A DNA stretch of 50,701 nt, taken from NCBI GenBank assembly GCA_001464065.1, contig LNDN01000025.1:1-50701 (forward strand), in the 5' to 3' direction. The DNA comes from Acidobacteria bacterium Ga0077522 (GTDB lineage: Bacteria > Acidobacteriota > Vicinamibacteria > Vicinamibacterales > Vicinamibacteraceae). Shown here one piece after another: positions 24,601 through 33,474 of this stretch. Each line of letters starts with the position of its first letter. The stretch's first letter is position 1. Made by a program: the position numbers and the translations under genes. Under the pieces are notes generated by a model, which did not search any database, was not told the DNA's origin, and worked only from the letters and a program-made list of their open reading frames with translations.

Positions 24601-27164
24601 CGTCGGTCGCGCGTGCCGTGCTGTCGGGCAGTCGCGGCGAGTTGTCCGAACAGCTCGATCGTCCGTCGCCCAACCCCACCCTGCCGCGGACGCTGTTCGC
24701 GCAGCGCGCCTTCCCGCTTGCCGACGACGGGCCGAGGGCGATCGAGCCCGGTCCGCTCCTGATGGCCAACGGCATCGGCGGCTTCAGCCCCGACGGTCGC
24801 GAGTATGTCGTGTCGCTGCGTCACGACGGCGACACACCGGGGCCCTGGTCGAACATCCTCGCCAACCCCGACTTCGGCACGCTCATCACGTCGACGGGCG
24901 CGTCGTTCACCTGGTCGATCAACAGCCGCGAGCACCGTCTGACGCCCTTCGACAACGACGCGGTCTCGGAAGGCACGTCGGAGGCGATCTTCGTCAGGGA
25001 CGATGACAGTGGCGAGACCTGGGGCGCGACGCCGGCCCCGATGCCCCGCCGCGCTGGCGACGCCTGGCAGGTCCGGCATCGGGCCGGCGTGTCGACGTTC
25101 GACCGCGTCACCCAGCGCCTGCGGCAGTCGCTCGAGGTGTTCGTCTTCACCGACGCGCCGGTGAAGGCGTCGGTGCTCACCCTCACGAACACGTCGGGGC
25201 GGCCGCGTCGTCTCAGTCTGTTCGGGTACAACGGCTGGGTGCTCGGCCCGCCGCGCCCCGGCCTGCAGCGGTCGGTGGTGACGGGGCGCGACACCACCAC
25301 GGGGGCGCTGGTCGCCTCCAATCCCTACGTGAGCGAGTACGCCGGACGCGTGGCCTTTGCGTGGTGCAGCGAGCCCGTGCGATCGATGACGGGGGACCGC
25401 ACCGAGTTCATCGGACGCAATGGCACGCTGGCCGCGCCGGCCGCCATGCTGTCCGATGCGCTCTCGAACCGACTCGGCGCCGGACTCGATCCGTGCGCCG
25501 CGCTGCACGTGAGCCTGCGGCTCGAGCCCGGCGAGTCGCGCCGCGTGGTGTTCCTGCTCGGTGAGGGCACGTCGATCGACGACGTGCATGCGCTGGTCGC
25601 ACGCTGCGGCGACGCCGAGCGGGTCGATGCGGGATTGGCGCGCGTGGACGCGTTGTGGGAAGAGATCCTCGGCGCTGTCCAGGTCCAGACGCCGGACGAT
25701 TCGTTCGACCTGATGATCAACCGCTGGCTCCTCTACCAGACGGTGACGTCGCGGCTCTGGGCGCGGACGGGGTTCTACCAGCCGGGCGGGGCGTTCGGCT
25801 TCCGCGATCAGCTGCAGGATGCCATGGCGCTCGGCTTCAGCCGTACCGACCTGTACCGCCAACAGATCCTGCTGGCCGCGAGCCGCCAGTTCGTCGAAGG
25901 CGACGTGCAGCACTGGTGGCACCCACCGACGGGGCGGGGCACCCGGACGCGCTGCTCCGACGACCTGCTGTGGCTCCCGTACGTCGTGGCGGAGTACCTG
26001 ACGGTCACGGGCGATACCTCGCTGCTCGACGAACACGTGTCGTTCCTCGAAGCGCCACCGCTGACGCCCGAACAGCACGAGGTGTACGACCTGCCGCAGG
26101 TGTCGGCGGACACGGGCACCGTCTACGAGCACTGCCGACGGGCGATCGACCGCGGCCTGACGTCCGGCGCCCATGGCCTGCCGTTGATGGGGATTGGCGA
26201 CTGGAACGACGGCATGAACCGCGTCGGCCACGAGGGGCGCGGCGAGAGCGTGTGGCTCGGCTGGTTCCTCTACAGCGTGTTGACCGAGTTCGCGCCGCTG
26301 GCCGCCGCGCGCGGCGAGGCCGACACGGCCGCGCGATACCTCGCGGAGGCGCGCCGACTTGCCGGGGCCCTGGAGCTCTCCTGGGATGGCCACTGGTATC
26401 GCCGCGGCTACTACGACGACGGCACGCCGCTCGGGTCGGCGGGCAGCGAAGAGTGCCGCATCGACTCGATCAGTCAGTCGTGGGCCGTGCTGTCGGGTGC
26501 GGCGCCACCGCAGCGCGCCAGGCGCGCCATGGATGCCGTGCGGACGCACCTGGTGCGTCGTGACGCCGGCCTGCTCCTGCTGCTCACGCCGGCCTTCGAT
26601 CGCGGGGCCAAGGATCCCGGGTACATCAAGGGCTACATCCCCGGCATCCGCGAGAACGGCGGCCAGTACACGCATGCCGCGCTCTGGACCATCATGGCGC
26701 TGGCGCGCATGGGCTATGGCGACGAGGTCGTCGAGTTGTTCCACATGGTCAACCCCGTGAACCACACCCGCGACGCAGCGGGCGTCGAGCGCTACGTCAC
26801 CGAGCCCTACGTGATCGACGGTGACGTGTATGCCCATCCGGAGCACACCGGCCGGGGCGGATGGTCCTGGTACACGGGCTCGGCGGGCTGGATGTATCGC
26901 ACTGGTCTCGAGAGCATTCTCGGTCTGCACCGTCGCGGCGCGACGTTCACGGTGGCCCCGTGCATCCCGTCGGCCTGGCCCGGCTACACCATCGACTGGC
27001 GCGTCGGCTCCTGTCGCTACCGCATCACGGTCGAGAACCCCGGCCACCGCACCTCCGGCGTGGCGTCGGTGACGCTCGACGGCGTGCACGTGCCCGGCGG
27101 TGCCGTCCCGATCGTCGACGACGGCGCGGTGCACGAGGTCGTGGTGACGATGGGCGAGCCCTAG
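18642..27164 (+). CDS. Cyclic beta-1,2-glucan synthase (NdvB/Cgs type)
   Basis: At 2840 residues this has the length and layout of Brucella/Rhizobium cyclic glucan synthases. An N-terminal region precedes a membrane segment near residues 385-440. Next comes a family-84 glycosyltransferase with '[17 protein letters not shown]' (near 470), the DxD-type '[10 protein letters not shown]' and the Q-x-x-R-W motif '[11 protein letters not shown]' (near 752). Membrane helices follow (about 800-980), then a glycoamylase-like domain ('[14 protein letters not shown]', 'HHQGMSLLA'), and GH94-like C-terminal modules with '[16 protein letters not shown]' and the catalytic '[13 protein letters not shown]' (Asp near 2520). 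Such enzymes initiate, elongate and cyclise periplasmic glucans. The ATG at 18642 is used; TTG 18651 is an alternative. The stop overlaps the convergent gene by 4 nt. Confidence 0.95.
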   Translation: MALLAPPSRGDSLDLGGLQASARQLAADLRPVTAGSPWWYRPTHLRQLDRDARVLGQAYRAVADDVRRAEAVSPAAEWLLDNFHLIANEVRSIHHDLPPGYYRRLPKVRPAGGPVIARVEAMAVDVIRNSDGRIEAERLRGFVASYQSVSPLTIGELWAWPSLLKAGLIAYVSELSEGIRVARDEVARADAYLVAIDARDPHSLPPPLDDQRTFPFVVRLLQRIREYGPHAASVRSDLDDWLARRGMTPEEAIRVEGHREAADQVSMANAITSLRFCASHDWSRFVESVSLVEAVLHHDPVGVYGRMDFASRDRYRQSLESLADGTGEGQLRVARQSVEAARRSGARLRNGRDAHVGYYLIGPGRSYLEGQLSSAVGVRGRLRRLLYRHPTPLYLVPVALVTLLLVAIASGYARAAGGSDGLILLAALLAVIPASDLATAFVQRMSARLSRPRRLPRLDLEHGIPEEGRTMVIVPTLFGNVDAVGDLLAHLEVQALGNADPRLHFAVLSDFTDADAEHLPGDEAILAAARAGIAELNARHGRDRQDRFYLFHRDRLWNDKESRWMGWERKRGKIEEFNRLLRGATDTSFHHVVGDRSVLPDVRYCLTLDSDTRLPRDAARELLGIMLHPLNQPEVDPVVRRVTQGYGILQPRVSVTMSSAAGSLFARVYAGHTGVDPYTTAVSDVYQDLFGEGIFAGKGLYHVDAFMATLEGRVPENALLSHDLFEGLHARAALVTDIELVDDYPSTVLAHVRRQRRWVRGDWQILLWLFPYVPTAQGMARNQLPFISRWKILDNLRRSLVPPALLALLVAGWTILPGRPAVWTSMALGVTGAATLLALARFLVAPLHGLSVGVFLRTISDDVQTAAAQALLALMLLPFHAWEMVRAIILTLARLAITHRRLLEWETASAVAAATAGLRGRAVLRMFVVQMASSPIVAVLAAVAVSASPRRGWLPALPFLLGWCAAPLIAWALSQPRTPRQRTLSLHERAQVRRLARKTWHFFEVFLGPHDHWLPPDNFQEAPGRSLARRTSPTNIGMGLLSTLAARDLGFLTTRELIVRVGHTLDTCEGLERHEGHLLNWYDTATLAPLAPRYVSTVDSGNLATSLVTLASGLDALAASPDGDPHLREGLVDTATIVRGMTSDSAAAPEHVAIHARLEAIASRVLADLRSADDDASAPATSMSAAVVAIDAVLAMPDAQPGGEGDESAVLSWAYALRAALLRVSVPPAAEVSGGADGTERDQLLALAGRCRSFAEQMRFGFLYDRTRHLFSIGYRLADADGPGVLDASFYDLLASESRLASFFAIARGDVPQRHWFHLGRRAVSVDGEPTLLSWSATMFEYLMPSLLMRSFPGTLLDTSNEGAIVRQMQYGKQRGVPWGISESAYNVRDRHDTYQYKAFGVPGLGFKRGLADDLVVAPYATALALAIAPQAALKNLSRLTAAGAEGRFGYYEAIDYTPRRGPEADDAAHPATRPEGVVVRTFMAHHQGMSLLAATNVLLDNVMVDRFHADSHVRATELLLQERIPRQAAAAPPRPVELTRTPWTPPSIPLRRFRTAHTFYPHAQFLSNGSYVAVLTNAGGGSSRWRDLSITRAREDVTLDVGSQCVYLRDVRSGLVWSPTWFPTMREPEECFVTFASDKVVYRRTDDGIESMLEVVVAAADDVEVRRLSLTNRSDRVREIDVTSYAEVVLGRAEDDFAHPAFGKLFVQTEYLPDSAALICGRRPRAANEPRAWVFHALSLDGDTSSKTEWETSRVRFLGRGRTMATPIALDGRALTGTTGSVLDPVVSLRQRVRLEPGGFARLAFSTGAADTRELAVTLAQRYHDRGAATRAGAMAFTHSQMLLRHLAISSELARQYDRLASRVLYLDESLRAAPAVLGRNTLGQSALWAHGISGDVPILLVEVQQVDDLRLVRHVLQAQEYWRLKGLRADVVILNEHPADYLDQVHEGLSSLIAGGSWGAWRDKPGGVFLLRTDGLAAADRGLLTSVARAVLSGSRGELSEQLDRPSPNPTLPRTLFAQRAFPLADDGPRAIEPGPLLMANGIGGFSPDGREYVVSLRHDGDTPGPWSNILANPDFGTLITSTGASFTWSINSREHRLTPFDNDAVSEGTSEAIFVRDDDSGETWGATPAPMPRRAGDAWQVRHRAGVSTFDRVTQRLRQSLEVFVFTDAPVKASVLTLTNTSGRPRRLSLFGYNGWVLGPPRPGLQRSVVTGRDTTTGALVASNPYVSEYAGRVAFAWCSEPVRSMTGDRTEFIGRNGTLAAPAAMLSDALSNRLGAGLDPCAALHVSLRLEPGESRRVVFLLGEGTSIDDVHALVARCGDAERVDAGLARVDALWEEILGAVQVQTPDDSFDLMINRWLLYQTVTSRLWARTGFYQPGGAFGFRDQLQDAMALGFSRTDLYRQQILLAASRQFVEGDVQHWWHPPTGRGTRTRCSDDLLWLPYVVAEYLTVTGDTSLLDEHVSFLEAPPLTPEQHEVYDLPQVSADTGTVYEHCRRAIDRGLTSGAHGLPLMGIGDWNDGMNRVGHEGRGESVWLGWFLYSVLTEFAPLAAARGEADTAARYLAEARRLAGALELSWDGHWYRRGYYDDGTPLGSAGSEECRIDSISQSWAVLSGAAPPQRARRAMDAVRTHLVRRDAGLLLLLTPAFDRGAKDPGYIKGYIPGIRENGGQYTHAALWTIMALARMGYGDEVVELFHMVNPVNHTRDAAGVERYVTEPYVIDGDVYAHPEHTGRGGWSWYTGSAGWMYRTGLESILGLHRRGATFTVAPCIPSAWPGYTIDWRVGSCRYRITVENPGHRTSGVASVTLDGVHVPGGAVPIVDDGAVHEVVVTMGEP

Positions 27165-28621
27165 TCGGCCTTCTTCTTCGTGGTCGCGTCCGTGCTCGCC
27201 TGATCGTCGCCGGTGGTCATGCCGGTGATGGGCGCCGGTGGGGCCCCGAGGTTGACGCGGGCCTTCTTCGCGGCCGCCTGCAGCGCGTCGGCACCTGCGG
27301 GCGTGACCTGCGTCTGCCACGCGAAGACCGAGCGGAGCCGGGGCAGACCGTCGAGCGCCTTCAGGCCGGCATCGGTGACCGAGGTCGCGTAGAGGTTGAC
27401 CGACTCGAGGCGCTGGAGCTTGCCGAGCGGCAGCAGGGTGCGGTCGGTGATGGCCGTGCGATCCAGCGACACCTTCCACAGGTTCACGAGCCTGGGCAGC
27501 AGCAGCGACAGGCCGGCGTCGGTGACCTGCGTGCCACCGAGGTCGAGCCAGGCGATCTGGGCGCTCAGCGGTTCGAGGGCCTTCAGCGCCGTATCGTCGA
27601 AGGCGCGGGCAGCAGGCGGGGCCTGCACCATCAGCAGTGACGACCCGGCCTGCAGCGGCTCGACGCGGAGCTTCAGGGCCTTGACGGCCTCGATGGCGGC
27701 GGGGTCGCCCGGCTGGACGCGTACCGAGAGAATGGACGGCGCGCCGAGATCGACCGGGCCGAGCCGATCGGCCATCGCCGGCTCGAGGTCCGGTGTGACC
27801 TGGGCGTCGGCCAGCACCAGGTCGAACGACGCGCCCTGATCGATCCACCACCGCAGCAGCGAGACCTCGGCGTGCGACGGCGCCGGATGCCCCCTGGGCG
27901 GCATGGCTTTCTTGTCGGACGTGGGCAGGAAGATGCGCCGCACCAGCAGGCTCGCCGAGGCGCTCCCGGGCACGATCACCGCGCCGGACTCGCCGCCCGT
28001 GCGGATGGCCTCCGGGGAATCGAGCCGCAGCTTGCCGGCCTGCCGCGCCGGCCCGTGGCAGGTCACGCAGCGGGCGTCCAGGGTGGGAGCGACCAGGGTC
28101 TTGAAGACCAGCGTGGCGCTCGGGTCGACCGGCCCGCGCGTCGTGCTGGCGCTGGCTCGGCCCGAGAACGGCGCCGGCATGTGCTCGGTGAGGTAGGTCT
28201 CGCCGTGCGTCAGCGATCCGCCGAAGTGACCGGTGCCGGCCACCAGCACCAGCGCCGCCACGAAGGCCCCGGCATAGAGGCGATCGGGGGCCGCACCCTC
28301 GGCGCGCGTGCGCCACCAGGCCGCCACACACGCCAGCGTCACGGCCACGCCGAGCATCAGGCCCCACTGCTGGTGCCGCCCGACGAGGGCCGCGTCGTAC
28401 TCGCCGCTCCACGACAGCAGGTTGCCGGTGACGATGGCGCCGAGTGTCGTGAGGGCGGTGAGGCCGAGCACGGTCGGCATCAGCCGTCGCAGCCCGACGC
28501 CCTCGAAGCGCGGCACCCGCGACAGCAGCTCCAGCGCGCCCGCGAGGAGCAGGAAGCCGATCGGCAGGTGGACGAGCAGCGGATGGAAGCGGCCGATGAA
28601 CGGCTGGAGTTCGGTCAGCAC
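27161..28621 (-). CDS. DUF2231 membrane / planctomycete-type cytochrome / leucine-rich repeat protein
   Basis: This 486-residue mosaic starts with four hydrophobic helices (about 14-133) of the DUF2231 type ('[18 protein letters not shown]'). A linker leads to a single c-type haem site CVTCH (185-189) inside a planctomycete cytochrome C domain ('[20 protein letters not shown]', '[10 protein letters not shown]', 'LLRWWIDQG'). The C-terminus (about 310-450) has leucine-rich repeats such as '[20 protein letters not shown]' and '[19 protein letters not shown]'. The tail is Lys/Asp-rich. It begins at a GTG, 4 nt after the DUF1501 stop, and is third in a three-gene operon. It probably anchors or delivers electrons to the exported partners (inference). 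Confidence 0.85.
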   Translation of the reverse strand: MLTELQPFIGRFHPLLVHLPIGFLLLAGALELLSRVPRFEGVGLRRLMPTVLGLTALTTLGAIVTGNLLSWSGEYDAALVGRHQQWGLMLGVAVTLACVAAWWRTRAEGAAPDRLYAGAFVAALVLVAGTGHFGGSLTHGETYLTEHMPAPFSGRASASTTRGPVDPSATLVFKTLVAPTLDARCVTCHGPARQAGKLRLDSPEAIRTGGESGAVIVPGSASASLLVRRIFLPTSDKKAMPPRGHPAPSHAEVSLLRWWIDQGASFDLVLADAQVTPDLEPAMADRLGPVDLGAPSILSVRVQPGDPAAIEAVKALKLRVEPLQAGSSLLMVQAPPAARAFDDTALKALEPLSAQIAWLDLGGTQVTDAGLSLLLPRLVNLWKVSLDRTAITDRTLLPLGKLQRLESVNLYATSVTDAGLKALDGLPRLRSVFAWQTQVTPAGADALQAAAKKARVNLGAPPAPITGMTTGDDQASTDATTKKKAD

Positions 28622-28625
28622 GCGC

Positions 28626-30104
28626 TTACGCCAACAGGGCCTTGACGACGTGGCCGTGGACGTCGGTCAACCGGTAGCGCCGCCCCTGGTGCTTGAACGT
28701 GAGCTGCTCGTGCTCGACGCCGAGCAGGTGCATCAGCGTTGCCTGGAAGTCGTGCACGTGGACCGGGTCGCGCACCACGTTGTAGCCGAACTCGTCGGTC
28801 TCGCCGTAGGTCAGCCCGGCCTTGACGCCGCCGCCGGCCATCCACAGCGTGAAGGCGCGCGGATGATGGTCGCGTCCGTAGTTGTCCTTGGTCAGTTTTC
28901 CCTGCGAGTAGTTGGTACGGCCGAACTCGCCGCCCCAGATCACCAGCGTGTCCTCGAGCAGTCCGCGCTGTTCGAGGTCCTTGACCAGCGCCGCCGACGG
29001 CTGGTCGACCGACCGGGTCATGATCCGGATGTCCTTGGGCAGGTTGCCGTGCTGGTCCCAGCCCTGGTGATAGAGCTGGATGAACCGCACGTCGCGCTCG
29101 GCCAGCCGCCGCGCCAGCAGACAGTTGGCCGCGAAGGTGCCGGGCGTCTTCACCTCGGGTCCGTACATGTCGATGACGCTCTGTGGCTCGCTGGCCAGAT
29201 CCATCACGTCCGGCACCGACGTCTGCATCCGGTACGCCATCTCGTACTGGGCGATGCGGGCATTGATCTCCGGGTCGAGCACCCGCGCGTGCTGTTCCTC
29301 CTCGAGCGCGCGGAAGGTGTCCAGCATGTGGCGACGCGTGTCGGCGCTCAGGCCGTCCGGATCGCCGAGGTAGAGCACCGGGTCCTTGCCGCGGCGGAAC
29401 TGCACGCCCTGGTGCTGTGACGGCAGGAAGCCGCTGCCCCACAGGCGCGAGTACAGCGGCTGGTCGCCCTCACGGGCGCGCGACAGCAGCACGATGAACG
29501 CCGGCAGGTTGGCGTTGTCGGAGCCGAGCCCGTAGGACAGCCACGATCCGATCGAGGGCCGCCCGGCCTGCTGCGAGCCGGTCTGGACGAAGGTGACCGC
29601 CGGGTCGTGGTTGATGGCCTCGGTGTGCATCGACTTGACGAAGCACAGCTTGTCGGCGATCGAGGCGATGTGCGGCAGCAGTTCGCTGACCATCGCGCCG
29701 CTCTGCCCGTGGCGGGCCATGTCGAAGTGCGATCCCGCCAGCGGGAACTGCTTCTGGTGGGCCGTCATGCCCGTCAGGCGCTGGCCCTTGCGAATCGAGT
29801 CGGGCAGGTCCTGCCCGTTCATCGTCCGCAGCAGGGGCTTGTCGTCGAAGAGATCGAGCTGCGACGGCCCGCCACTCTGGAACAGGTAGATGACGCGCTT
29901 GGCCCGCGGCACGAGATGGGTGGCCGTCAGCGGGCCGCCGGCCGTCGTCCCTGGCGCCGCACCGGCAGGCGCCTGGGCCGGCCCGCCGAAGAGGCGCGAC
30001 GGATCCAGCAGGGCGCCGAGGGCCACCGAGCCGATGCCCAGGCTGGCCGCCGACAGGAAGTGCCGCCGCGTGGCGTTGAACTTGAGATCCTCGAGAGCCT
30101 TCAT
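28626..30104 (-). CDS. DUF1501 family Tat-exported protein
   Basis: This 492-residue protein opens with a twin-arginine signal, T-R-R-H-F-L (residues 12-17), and then a hydrophobic segment. It carries DUF1501 signatures: 'RVIYLFQSGGPSQLDLFDDKP', 'MVSELLPHIASIADKLCFVKSMHTEAINHDPA', 'SIGSWLSYGLG', 'VIWGGEFGRTNYSQGK' and 'GRDHHPRAFTLWMAGGGVK'. The fold is alkaline-phosphatase/sulfatase-like, but the activity is unproven. The gene overlaps the DUF1549/DUF1553 gene by ATGA. This pairing is the standard arrangement in Planctomycetes and Acidobacteriota, usually near polysaccharide- or xenobiotic-degrading loci. Confidence 0.92.
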   Translation of the reverse strand: MKALEDLKFNATRRHFLSAASLGIGSVALGALLDPSRLFGGPAQAPAGAAPGTTAGGPLTATHLVPRAKRVIYLFQSGGPSQLDLFDDKPLLRTMNGQDLPDSIRKGQRLTGMTAHQKQFPLAGSHFDMARHGQSGAMVSELLPHIASIADKLCFVKSMHTEAINHDPAVTFVQTGSQQAGRPSIGSWLSYGLGSDNANLPAFIVLLSRAREGDQPLYSRLWGSGFLPSQHQGVQFRRGKDPVLYLGDPDGLSADTRRHMLDTFRALEEEQHARVLDPEINARIAQYEMAYRMQTSVPDVMDLASEPQSVIDMYGPEVKTPGTFAANCLLARRLAERDVRFIQLYHQGWDQHGNLPKDIRIMTRSVDQPSAALVKDLEQRGLLEDTLVIWGGEFGRTNYSQGKLTKDNYGRDHHPRAFTLWMAGGGVKAGLTYGETDEFGYNVVRDPVHVHDFQATLMHLLGVEHEQLTFKHQGRRYRLTDVHGHVVKALLA

Positions 30105-33100
30105 CGTTTGTTCACCGCTTCGTCCGTGTTCATGATCGTACTCGCGACGACGGTCCAGGCGGCAACGTCCACCGGATCCAGGGTCCGCGCCGGCGGGTGC
30201 TCGCCCGACGCGGCCAGCGCGCGGGCCGCCCGGACATCGCCGGCAAACGTCGCGCGCTCCTTCTCGTACAGCGACCGGACCGCCGCCAGTTCCGTCGGCC
30301 GGGGCGCCCGGCTCGTGAGCAGGCGGTACGCCGCGGTGATGCGCGCGTCGGTGGTCGCGCCGCCCTCGCGCAGCAGCCGCTCGGCCAGCACGCGCGCCGC
30401 CTCGACGTACTGCACGTCGTTGAGCAGGACCAGCGCCTGCAGCGGCGTACTCGTCCGCTGCCGCTTGACGATGCAGAGCAGGCGTTCGGAGGCGTCGAAG
30501 CTGATGGCCGACGGCGGCGGCGTGCTCCGCTTCCACACCGTGTACAGGCTGCGCCGGTAGAGGTCGTCGCCCGTGCCCTGCGTGTAGGTGGTCGCGTTGC
30601 GCGTGGCCAGTTCCTCCCACAGCCCCGGGGGCTGGTACGGATAGACGCTCGGGCCCCCGATCGTGCGGACCAGCAGGCCGCTCGCGGCCAGCGCCGTGTC
30701 GCGGATCTGCTCGGCGGCGAGTCGGTACGACGGTCCGCGCGCCAGCCGTTCGTTGGCCGGGTCCACCTCGAGCGCCCGCGGCGACGCGGCCGACGACTGA
30801 CGATACGTCTGCGACAGCACGATCTCGCGCAGCAGGCCCTTGAGGTTCCAGCCACTCTCGCGGAAGGTCACCGCCAGGTGATCCAGCAGCTCGGGATGGG
30901 TCGGCAGTCGGCCCTGGTTGCCGAAGTCCTCGGGCGTGGCCACCAGACCGGCCCCGAAGAGCAGCGCCCAGTAGCGGTTCACCAGCACGCGCGCGGCCAG
31001 CGGGTTGGCGGGCGCCAGCAGCCACTGCGCCAGCCCGAGCCGGTTCTTCGGGCCGCTGAACTTGGGCAGCATCGCCGGCGTGTCGGCCTCGACGCGGTCG
31101 GTCGGGGCGTCGTAGGACCCGCGCGCCAGGAGGAACGTCGGCCGCGCCCGCTCGGGCGGCAGGTCGCGCATCACCATCGCCTGCGGCAGGTTGGTGATGA
31201 TCGTGTTCTCCTTGCCGCGCAGTGCGCGCAGCTGCGTCCGCTCCCGCTCGCCGAGGCGCGCCACCCGCCGCACCCAGTGATCGGCCAGTGCCTCGCGCGG
31301 CAGCCCTGACCCGTTGCTCCGCGGGTGCGCGAGGGCCGCCACTTCGAGCGCGGTCAACTGATCGGGGAAGACCTGGAACTCGTCCACCGAGACGTCCGAG
31401 AGGTTCTCGTCGCCGCGCCGGCCGAGGCGGATGGCCGAGATGCCCCCCCAGTCGCCCTTCGGTTCGCTGATGATGCTGCGCGAGAGGTGGTCCACCACCA
31501 CGCGCGTCTTGCCTGGCACGCCATCGATGAAGAGCGTCAGGCCGGACGCCCGACTCGATCCGTCGTAGGTCACCGCGACGTGCGCCCAGGTGCCGACCTG
31601 CAGCGGCGTCACCGTCTCGATCTCGAGCGAATTGTCGGGCGCCACATGGTGCAGCCCGGTGGTCAGCGTGCCATCGGGCCGCAGGATCAGCTCGTAGCCC
31701 CGCAGGCCGTTCATCACCGCGCCCGACCGCGTGACGATGGGGCCACCAATCCCGTCCTTGTCGCGGCGCACCCACAGCGCGAACGAGAAGGGGTCGTTGC
31801 GCTCGAAGAAGCCGAAGTTCTCGTCACGGCCGCCGAGGTCGATCTGGCTGTCGCCCACGAGGCGCACGGCATTGCCGACCCGACCAGGCACCACTTCGGG
31901 GGCGCGTGCCGTCTTCTTCTTGCGCTCCTCTTCGCTGCCGACCGTCCCCATCCGCCTCGGCGTGGCACGGTTGGCGAACGTGTAGTTCTTCATCGCGTCC
32001 AGCGGCAGGTGGACGATGGCGCGAGGGACCGGCACGTTGAGGGTCGACGGCGTGGCCTGGGCCCTGGCCAGCCAGGCCTCGAAGGCCGGGCCCGTCGCGA
32101 GCCGATCGACGCGGGTGGCGGTTTCGAGCGGACCGATCGCCGCGCGCAGCGTCGCCAGGGCCGCGTCGGCCTCCGGGGTCGAGAGCGTCACCGTCGGGCT
32201 CGGCATGCCCGAGTACGGAATCTGCCCGGTCTCGTTGACGTTGTTGAAGAACGCGAACAGCTTGAAGTAGTCCTGCTGCAGGACCGGGTCGTACTTGTGG
32301 TCGTGGCAGCGCGCGCATTGCAGCGTCAGGCCGAGGAAGGCCGCGCCGAAGGTGCTGACCCGGTCGGCCACGTACTCGACCCGATACTCCTCCGAGACGA
32401 TGCCACCTTCCTGCGACTGCATGTGGTGGCGGTTGAACGCCGTCGCCAGCCGTTGCTCGGGTGTCGGATTGGGCAGCAGGTCGCCGGCGAGCTGCCAGGT
32501 GATGAACTGATCGACCGGCATGTTCCGGTTGAACGCCGCGATGACCCAGTCGCGCCACGGCGACATCTGCCGCATCCCATCGTCCTGATAGCCGTGCGAG
32601 TCGGCGTAGCGGGCGACGTCGAGCCAGTCGGCGGCCATGCGCTCGCCGAAGGCCGGCGAGGCCAGCAGGCGGTCGACGACCGTCTCGTAGGCCGTCGCGC
32701 TGGTGTCGGCGAGGAAGGCATCGACCTCGGCGACCGTCGGCGGCAGGCCCGTGAGATCGATCGAGACGCGTCGGATCAGCGTCTCGCGCGACGCCTCCGG
32801 TGAGGGCGTCAGGCCGGTGCCGCGCAGGCCAGCGCGGACGAACGCGTCGATCGGCGGGCGGCCCGCCCCGATGTCGGGGCCGGTGGGCAGGGCGGCCTTC
32901 TTCGGCGCCACGAACGCCCAGTGCGGCGTCCACGTCGCGCCCTGCTCGATCCAGCGGACGAGCGTGCCCTTCTCGATCTCCGACAGGCTCAGGTGCGAAT
33001 CGGGCACCGGCATCATCACCGCGGGATCGGTGCTCAGGATGCGGCGCACCAGCTCGCTCTTGCCGGCGTTGCCCGGCACCACCGCCCGACGGCCAGTGGC

Positions 33101-33370
33101 GAGCGTGGCGAACGCGCCCTCCATCGTGTGCAGGCTCAGCCCGCCCTTGCGGGCCCGGTCGTCGGGCCCATGGCACGCGAAACACTTGTCCGACAGGATC
33201 GGCCGGACGTGAAAATTGAAATCGACCTGCGCGGGCACACCCGCGACGACGGGCGCGGACGGGCGGCACGCGACCGTGCCGATCAGGATGGCAGCAAGGG
33301 TCGCAGCAGCCACGACGGACCATGCGGCTCGCGTCGGGCCCGCGACCGCGGGACAGGGCTCAATGGCCAT
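30101..33370 (-). CDS. Planctomycete-type cytochrome DUF1549/DUF1553 protein with LamG insert
   Basis: The 1089-residue protein has an N-terminal hydrophobic segment (about 17-34) ending in TVAC (Cys35), possibly a lipobox. It then carries a haem motif CFACH (63-67) in a planctomycete cytochrome C domain ('HVRPILSDKCFACHGPDDRARKG' region), a DUF1549 domain ('RVSIDLTGLPPTVAEVDAFLAD', 'YADSHGYQDDG', 'QCARCHDHKYDP' with a second CxxCH), and a LamG/concanavalin-like domain (about 525-650, 'GTWAHVAVTYDGSSRASGLTLFIDG'). The C-terminal DUF1553 domain has 'VLVNRYWALLFG' and 'RSLYTVWKRSTPPPS'. I use the ATG at 33370, which follows a reasonable promoter. It is first in the operon with the DUF1501 gene. 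Exported; reaction unknown. Confidence 0.93.
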   Translation of the reverse strand: MAIEPCPAVAGPTRAAWSVVAAATLAAILIGTVACRPSAPVVAGVPAQVDFNFHVRPILSDKCFACHGPDDRARKGGLSLHTMEGAFATLATGRRAVVPGNAGKSELVRRILSTDPAVMMPVPDSHLSLSEIEKGTLVRWIEQGATWTPHWAFVAPKKAALPTGPDIGAGRPPIDAFVRAGLRGTGLTPSPEASRETLIRRVSIDLTGLPPTVAEVDAFLADTSATAYETVVDRLLASPAFGERMAADWLDVARYADSHGYQDDGMRQMSPWRDWVIAAFNRNMPVDQFITWQLAGDLLPNPTPEQRLATAFNRHHMQSQEGGIVSEEYRVEYVADRVSTFGAAFLGLTLQCARCHDHKYDPVLQQDYFKLFAFFNNVNETGQIPYSGMPSPTVTLSTPEADAALATLRAAIGPLETATRVDRLATGPAFEAWLARAQATPSTLNVPVPRAIVHLPLDAMKNYTFANRATPRRMGTVGSEEERKKKTARAPEVVPGRVGNAVRLVGDSQIDLGGRDENFGFFERNDPFSFALWVRRDKDGIGGPIVTRSGAVMNGLRGYELILRPDGTLTTGLHHVAPDNSLEIETVTPLQVGTWAHVAVTYDGSSRASGLTLFIDGVPGKTRVVVDHLSRSIISEPKGDWGGISAIRLGRRGDENLSDVSVDEFQVFPDQLTALEVAALAHPRSNGSGLPREALADHWVRRVARLGERERTQLRALRGKENTIITNLPQAMVMRDLPPERARPTFLLARGSYDAPTDRVEADTPAMLPKFSGPKNRLGLAQWLLAPANPLAARVLVNRYWALLFGAGLVATPEDFGNQGRLPTHPELLDHLAVTFRESGWNLKGLLREIVLSQTYRQSSAASPRALEVDPANERLARGPSYRLAAEQIRDTALAASGLLVRTIGGPSVYPYQPPGLWEELATRNATTYTQGTGDDLYRRSLYTVWKRSTPPPSAISFDASERLLCIVKRQRTSTPLQALVLLNDVQYVEAARVLAERLLREGGATTDARITAAYRLLTSRAPRPTELAAVRSLYEKERATFAGDVRAARALAASGEHPPARTLDPVDVAAWTVVASTIMNTDEAVNKR

Positions 33371-33398
33371 TCGGGGCACCCACTCCAGGATCAGGTCC

Positions 33399-33427
33399 AG
33401 CCTATGCCATGCCGGGGGCCGGCGCAA
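33399..33427 (-). promoter_or_regulatory. Candidate sigma-70 promoter TTGCGC-17-TAGGCT
   Basis: Reading the minus strand, TTGCGC (33427-33422), a 17-nt spacer and TAGGCT (33404-33399) precede the DUF1549/DUF1553 ATG at 33370. The layout resembles the TTGCAT-17-TAGGGT promoter in front of nrfH. Confidence 0.45.
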
Positions 33428-33462
33428 TGCGGGCGGCACGAACGGTGGGCGCCCCCGCGGCT

Positions 33463-33468
33463 ACAATG
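33463..33468 (+). promoter_or_regulatory. -10 box TACAAT for a leaderless gene
   Basis: TACAAT is followed by 6 nt and then the GTG at 33475 that opens a signal peptide. The context GCTACAATGCGCGCCGTG is nearly repeated at 35307-35324, so the placement looks meaningful rather than random. No clear -35 element is seen. Confidence 0.6.
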
Positions 33469-33474
33469 CGCGCC

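Noticed and set aside
24228-28412. A 1394-codon open frame on the minus strand opposite the glucan synthase
   Set aside because: It is an antisense by-product of high G+C codon use. Its protein is Arg/Gly/His-rich without any motif, while the plus-strand frame carries clear enzyme signatures.
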